This document shows, in pieces, positions 4,609 through 7,326 of a stretch of 7,326 nt of DNA. Numbering within the stretch: the stretch's first letter is position 1; every line of letters starts with the position of its first letter. The notes below the pieces were generated by a model. The model saw only the letters and a list, made by a program, of their open reading frames with translations. It ran no database searches and had not been told where the DNA came from. The DNA is from Candidatus Geoarchaeota archaeon (lineage in GTDB: Archaea > Thermoproteota > Thermoprotei > Gearchaeales > WAQG01), in NCBI GenBank assembly GCA_015520395.1, contig WAQG01000086.1, positions 1-7,326 on the forward strand, in the 5' to 3' direction. Made by a program: the position numbers and the translations under genes.

Positions 4609-6036
4609 TTGACGGCGGAGCTATCGGCGCTGTTAAGGGAGATCGTTGGTGAGGAGAACATATCTGTAAACGGCGTTGAAAAAATAGCGTATAGCCATGA
4701 CATTGCCCCCATCCCAAGCTTTATGGCGAAACTCTTCAGGATGGAACCAGACTACGTGGTAAGGCCCGAAAGCATAGAGGAGATCGCTGAAGTGGTGAGG
4801 CTTGCAAACAAATATAGGGTTCCCATAGTGCCCAGGGGCAGCGCCACATGGGGTTATGGAGGCGCTGTTCCGGTAGTTGGAGGAATAGTTCTAGACCTCA
4901 CGGGGCTTAACCGGATAGGGGAGCTGAGGGATGGCGTCATAGAGGTCGAGGCCGGGGTTGTGTGGAAGAGTCTGATGGAGCGGCTTGAAGGTACTGAGTG
5001 GATGCTGCCATGTTATCCTTCAAGTGCCCTTAGCTCTACGGTTGGCGGCTGGGCGGCCACAGGGGGGTTGGGCTATGGCTCGCTTAAATACAGCAGCTTT
5101 GCTGAGAATGTTCAGTGGGCTAAAGTTGTGCTTCCAACGGGTGAAATAAAGAGAATATCAGCTGACTCGGCCGAGGAGCCAACACTCAAACAGCTTTTTG
5201 GAAGTGAGGGAACACTATGTATATTCGGCGAAATAGGAGTAAAGCTTGTTGAAAGGGGGGAGGTTGAGGAGCCCTTTATAGCGTACTTCAATAGAACGTT
5301 GAATTGCATCAAGGCCGCGAATAAGCTTTTATCTAAAACTAGGCCGTTTACCCTGGTTGTTAAGTCATCTGCATTTCTAAAAGCCGGGGAGCCTGAGGAG
5401 GTTGAATCCGGAGCTATAATGTACGGCCTCTTTGAGGGCGAGAAAGGCGAAGTTAAGCAGTCCATGGAGATCTTCAGAAAGATCATAGAGGAGAGCGGGG
5501 GGATCCAGGGTGATAGGGAAGCCGCTAGGGATGAATGGGAGGATCGTTTCTACCCATTGAAGATAAAGAAGTGGGCACCCACCGTGATCACCTCGGACGT
5601 CCTTCTCCCCATAGACACGCTTGAAGGATTTGTTAGGTATGCATGGACGCTGGGGAGAAAGCTCAGAGTTGATGTGGATCTGGAGATCATGTATGTCTCT
5701 CCAGACCAGGCGGTAAGTTTTCCACTCTTCTTAACGGATGAGAGGAAGTTCAGCTACATGGTCCACCTAACAGTGGCCAAGAAGCTCATCGATTACGCTA
5801 TAAAGAATGGGGGGAGGTCTTATGGGTACGGACTCTGGAACTCCATACACCTAGCAAGATCCGAGCCTAGAAGGAAAAGGGAGCTTGAGAGGCTTAAGAG
5901 GATGCTTGACCCCAATAATGTGCTCAATCCTGGAAAGACCGTCAAGATGTCTTCAAGGCTTGGATTCTCCCTCCCAAGGCCGCTTTACAGCATGTTTATG
6001 GAGATGCTTTGGGTGATGAGGGGGGTTGCGAGGTGA
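4609..6036 (+). CDS. GlcD-like FAD-linked oxidoreductase (VAO/PCMH superfamily)
   Basis: A 475-residue cytoplasmic flavoprotein of the D-lactate dehydrogenase/glycolate oxidase GlcD group. The N-terminal half is a PCMH-type FAD-binding domain: DYVVRPESIEEIAEVVRLAN (48-67), the pyrophosphate loop PRGSAT (75-80), the LSSTVGGWAATGG-type loop (141-153) and VVLPTGE (173-179). The C-terminal end has the family signature LDPNNVLNPGK (433-443). The substrate-domain motif G-E-H-G seen in lactate/glycolate enzymes is absent; the corresponding stretch reads GYGLWNSIHL (406-415), so the substrate should not be assumed. After the signature a tail of about 30 residues, rich in Met, Leu and Phe, may form an amphipathic or partner-binding helix. 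The TTG start is supported by GGTGAG five bases upstream. The gene sits 6 bases after the GcvH-like gene and its stop overlaps the start of the HdrD-like gene by 4 bases, so the products probably form one complex with electrons passing from FAD to iron-sulfur clusters or the reverse. Confidence 0.87.
   Translation: MTAELSALLREIVGEENISVNGVEKIAYSHDIAPIPSFMAKLFRMEPDYVVRPESIEEIAEVVRLANKYRVPIVPRGSATWGYGGAVPVVGGIVLDLTGLNRIGELRDGVIEVEAGVVWKSLMERLEGTEWMLPCYPSSALSSTVGGWAATGGLGYGSLKYSSFAENVQWAKVVLPTGEIKRISADSAEEPTLKQLFGSEGTLCIFGEIGVKLVERGEVEEPFIAYFNRTLNCIKAANKLLSKTRPFTLVVKSSAFLKAGEPEEVESGAIMYGLFEGEKGEVKQSMEIFRKIIEESGGIQGDREAARDEWEDRFYPLKIKKWAPTVITSDVLLPIDTLEGFVRYAWTLGRKLRVDVDLEIMYVSPDQAVSFPLFLTDERKFSYMVHLTVAKKLIDYAIKNGGRSYGYGLWNSIHLARSEPRRKRELERLKRMLDPNNVLNPGKTVKMSSRLGFSLPRPLYSMFMEMLWVMRGVAR
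6018..6025 (+). promoter_or_regulatory. Purine-rich ribosome site for the GTG start of the HdrD-like gene
   Basis: GAGGGGGG ends 7 bases before the GTG at 6033. That GTG overlaps the preceding TGA as GTGA. The frame is also open to a TTG at 6009, but the GTG with this site is the more economical start. Confidence 0.5.
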
Positions 6037-7205
6037 AGCTGGAGTTTGAGATTCCAAGAATACATCTTGAAGACACCTTTGCATGTGCCCAATGTGGATA
6101 CTGCGTTGTTCAGTGCCCGGTATACAGCGTGATTGGTTGGGAGTCCTACTCCCCGAGGGGTAGGCTCTTCCTTTTTAAGAGGCTTGGCCTGAGAAACCCC
6201 ATCATACCCAGGTTCGACTCTGAAGGAGAGTTAATTAAGGAGTTTGTTGAAAGGCTCTATGCATGCACTCTCTGTGGGCGTTGTATGGTCGTTTGTCACC
6301 TGGGCTTGGATCTGCTTGAGCTATGGGAAAACCTAAGGAGGGTCGCTGTAGAGCTTAATTATGCTCCTGACGTCGTCTACAAGTTGGAGGAAGCCATCCT
6401 GAAGCACAAAAACATATACGGCATGGATAATGCGATGAGGGGCGACTGGGCTTTATACACAGGCGCAGAGGTTCCGGAGAGGGAAACGGCCAGGGTTGTG
6501 TTCTTTGCTGGCTGTGTGACCGCCTTCTCAGGAAGGGTTCAGGACGTAGCCTTCGCCATTTCAGAGATATTAAACCATGTTGGCGAGGATTGGACGATGC
6601 TTCCGGATGAGTGGTGCTGTGGGCATCCGCTTCTTGTGGGCGGCGCTCTGAGAAGATACAGAGAGGTTGCAGAGAGGAATGTAAGGGAGGTTGAACGGCT
6701 GGGAGCGGAGATCCTTGTTACCGGATGTCCGGGCTGCTATCTGGCTTTTAAGAAGGAGTATCCTAGGCTGCTTGGAAGACGGCTGAGCTTCAAGGTTTAC
6801 CACGTGTCTGAGCTTCTTTTAGAGTATGTCAGGCGGGGAAAGCTGAGTGTGCCGAAGCTAGACATTAAAATCGCATATCACGACCCTTGTGAACTTGGAA
6901 GAATAGCAGGGATAACCGAGGCCCCGAGACGTCTACTTTCCATGGTAGGGGAGGTCAGGGAACCTAGGGAGTCGGGCCTCTATACAAGGTGTTGCGGTGG
7001 CGGTGGTTTGCTTAAGGCCGTTAAGCCCGATATCTCGATTAGGGTGGCGGAGGTACGGGTTGCCCAACTGTTAGAGCTGAAGCCGGACGTGATAGCTACT
7101 GCTTGCCCCTCCTGCGAGTTAAATCTGAGGGAGCCGAAAGCTGGCAAGAAATTAAGAGTGGTTGATTTGGCCCAGCTTGTTGCTGAGGCACTGGGATTAA
7201 TCTAG
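6033..7205 (+). CDS. Soluble HdrD-like iron-sulfur protein (two [4Fe-4S] + two CCG domains)
   Basis: A 390-residue protein with no membrane segments. Two ferredoxin-type motifs come first: Cys18/21/24/28 and Cys78/81/84/88. Two CCG domains follow, each with a full cysteine set: Cys161, 195-196, 232, 235 and Cys286, 320-321, 358, 361. This is the HdrD/GlcF layout. Having all ten CCG cysteines favours Hdr-type noncubane clusters and disulfide chemistry. It is a paralogue of the C-terminal part of the membrane Hdr fusion at 998-2875: both share GC..-.FS..VQD, EWCCG.PL.VGG, CP.CYL....EYP and YHDPC.LGR. The GTG start at 6033 overlaps the preceding stop; an alternative TTG at 6009 would add 8 residues. 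Coupled to the GlcD-like flavoprotein and GcvH-like gene, it probably forms a flavin-Hdr complex. The electron partner could be the membrane Hdr protein or a ferredoxin. No CoM-CoB heterodisulfide role is implied, since no methanogenesis gene is seen. Confidence 0.88.
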   Translation: MKLEFEIPRIHLEDTFACAQCGYCVVQCPVYSVIGWESYSPRGRLFLFKRLGLRNPIIPRFDSEGELIKEFVERLYACTLCGRCMVVCHLGLDLLELWENLRRVAVELNYAPDVVYKLEEAILKHKNIYGMDNAMRGDWALYTGAEVPERETARVVFFAGCVTAFSGRVQDVAFAISEILNHVGEDWTMLPDEWCCGHPLLVGGALRRYREVAERNVREVERLGAEILVTGCPGCYLAFKKEYPRLLGRRLSFKVYHVSELLLEYVRRGKLSVPKLDIKIAYHDPCELGRIAGITEAPRRLLSMVGEVREPRESGLYTRCCGGGGLLKAVKPDISIRVAEVRVAQLLELKPDVIATACPSCELNLREPKAGKKLRVVDLAQLVAEALGLI

Positions 7206-7209
7206 CAGC

Positions 7210-7326
7210 CTATTTTTTATACTTCTTTGCCTCTTCCTCTATAAATCTCCTTAGCTCTTCCATATCTGATATTAAGTTTTTCTTTTCTTCTTCAAAATTG
7301 GAGGGCTCTATTACCGCCACCCAGCC
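7210..7326 (-). CDS. C-terminal fragment of a second GcvH-like protein (partial at window end)
   Basis: On the - strand an open frame enters from the window edge and ends at TAG (7212 to 7210), giving 38 residues. It begins GWVAVIEPSNFEEE and continues in a charged helix ending KKYKK. The G-W-[VL]-x-x-I-E-P segment followed by an acidic helix is the C-terminal end of glycine cleavage H proteins, and it matches GWLIVIEP in the GcvH-like protein at 4216-4602. This copy has the normal longer tail, so it may be the conventional lipoylated form. Its lipoyl loop lies off the window, so the lysine cannot be checked. It converges on the HdrD-like gene with 4 bases between stops. The call rests on a short stretch. 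Confidence 0.68.
   Translation of the reverse strand, partial: GWVAVIEPSNFEEEKKNLISDMEELRRFIEEEAKKYKK
7213..7218 (+). terminator. Candidate oligo-T terminator of the operon
   Basis: A T6 run begins 8 bases after the stop of the HdrD-like gene and is followed by a pyrimidine-rich tract (to about 7296) with further T runs. Archaeal RNA polymerase commonly stops at such U-tracts without a hairpin. The tract also encodes the last lysines of the convergent GcvH-like gene, so the two 3' ends overlap. Confidence 0.4.

Noticed and set aside
5112..5486. 124-residue frame antisense to the FAD oxidoreductase gene, and similar antisense frames elsewhere
   Set aside because: They are shadows of strongly supported genes, with no motif or ribosome site of their own.
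6009..6032. TTG at 6009 as start of the HdrD-like gene
   Set aside because: It lies 28 bases inside the upstream gene. The GTG at 6033 has a purine-rich ribosome site and the common GTGA stop-start overlap. It cannot be fully excluded.
998..7205. Methanogen heterodisulfide reductase (CoM-S-S-CoB) system
   Set aside because: The Hdr-type motifs are present, but no HdrABC, Mvh, Mcr or other methanogenesis gene is in the window, and GlcD/GcvH neighbours are not typical of it.

Overview
The window looks like the end of a metagenome contig from an archaeon, probably a thermophile of the Thermoproteota/Korarchaeota type; the exact lineage cannot be read from this sequence. The reasons are TATA-type promoters about 25-30 nt upstream of leaderless or short-leader genes, GGTGA-type Shine-Dalgarno sites, TTG and GTG starts, heavy AGG/AGA/ATA codon use, a typically archaeal AbrB-PhoU regulator, and Hdr-type iron-sulfur proteins. 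The first 25 bases are not genomic: they match the end of an Illumina Nextera transposase adapter, so genomic sequence starts at about base 26.

Layout. 26-213: AT-rich promoter region with a well-formed inverted repeat abutting a TATA box. 214-687 (+): OsmC/Ohr-family thiol peroxidase-like protein. 688-997: a 310-base gap between convergent genes; most of it is GC-rich and strand-asymmetric, with a possible pseudoknot and closing stem (perhaps a structured RNA, unproven). 998-2875 (-): a membrane protein fusing a NarI/DsrM-type cytochrome b domain to an HdrD-type ferredoxin + CCG-CCG module. 2981-4057 (-): AbrB-PhoU regulator. 4058-4215: divergent promoter region. 4216-7205 (+): a tight three-gene operon of a GcvH-like (lipoyl-carrier fold) protein, a GlcD-like FAD oxidoreductase and a soluble HdrD-like protein. 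7210-7326 (-): the C-terminal end of a second GcvH-like protein, converging on the operon with only 4 bases between the stop codons.

How the genes may work together. The shared theme is thiol/disulfide redox. Two Hdr-type proteins (one soluble, one membrane-bound with predicted b hemes) each keep both complete five-cysteine CCG motifs, the signature of noncubane [4Fe-4S] disulfide-reductase sites. A flavoprotein is translationally coupled to the soluble one. Two GcvH-fold proteins flank them, and the visible lipoyl loop has its lysine displaced by one residue (Arg at the canonical site). I infer a flavin-Hdr-carrier module feeding or drawing electrons from a membrane quinone pool, related in parts to D-lactate/glycolate oxidase complexes and to sulfur-oxidising sHdr systems with lipoate-binding proteins, but matching neither. 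The substrate is unknown.
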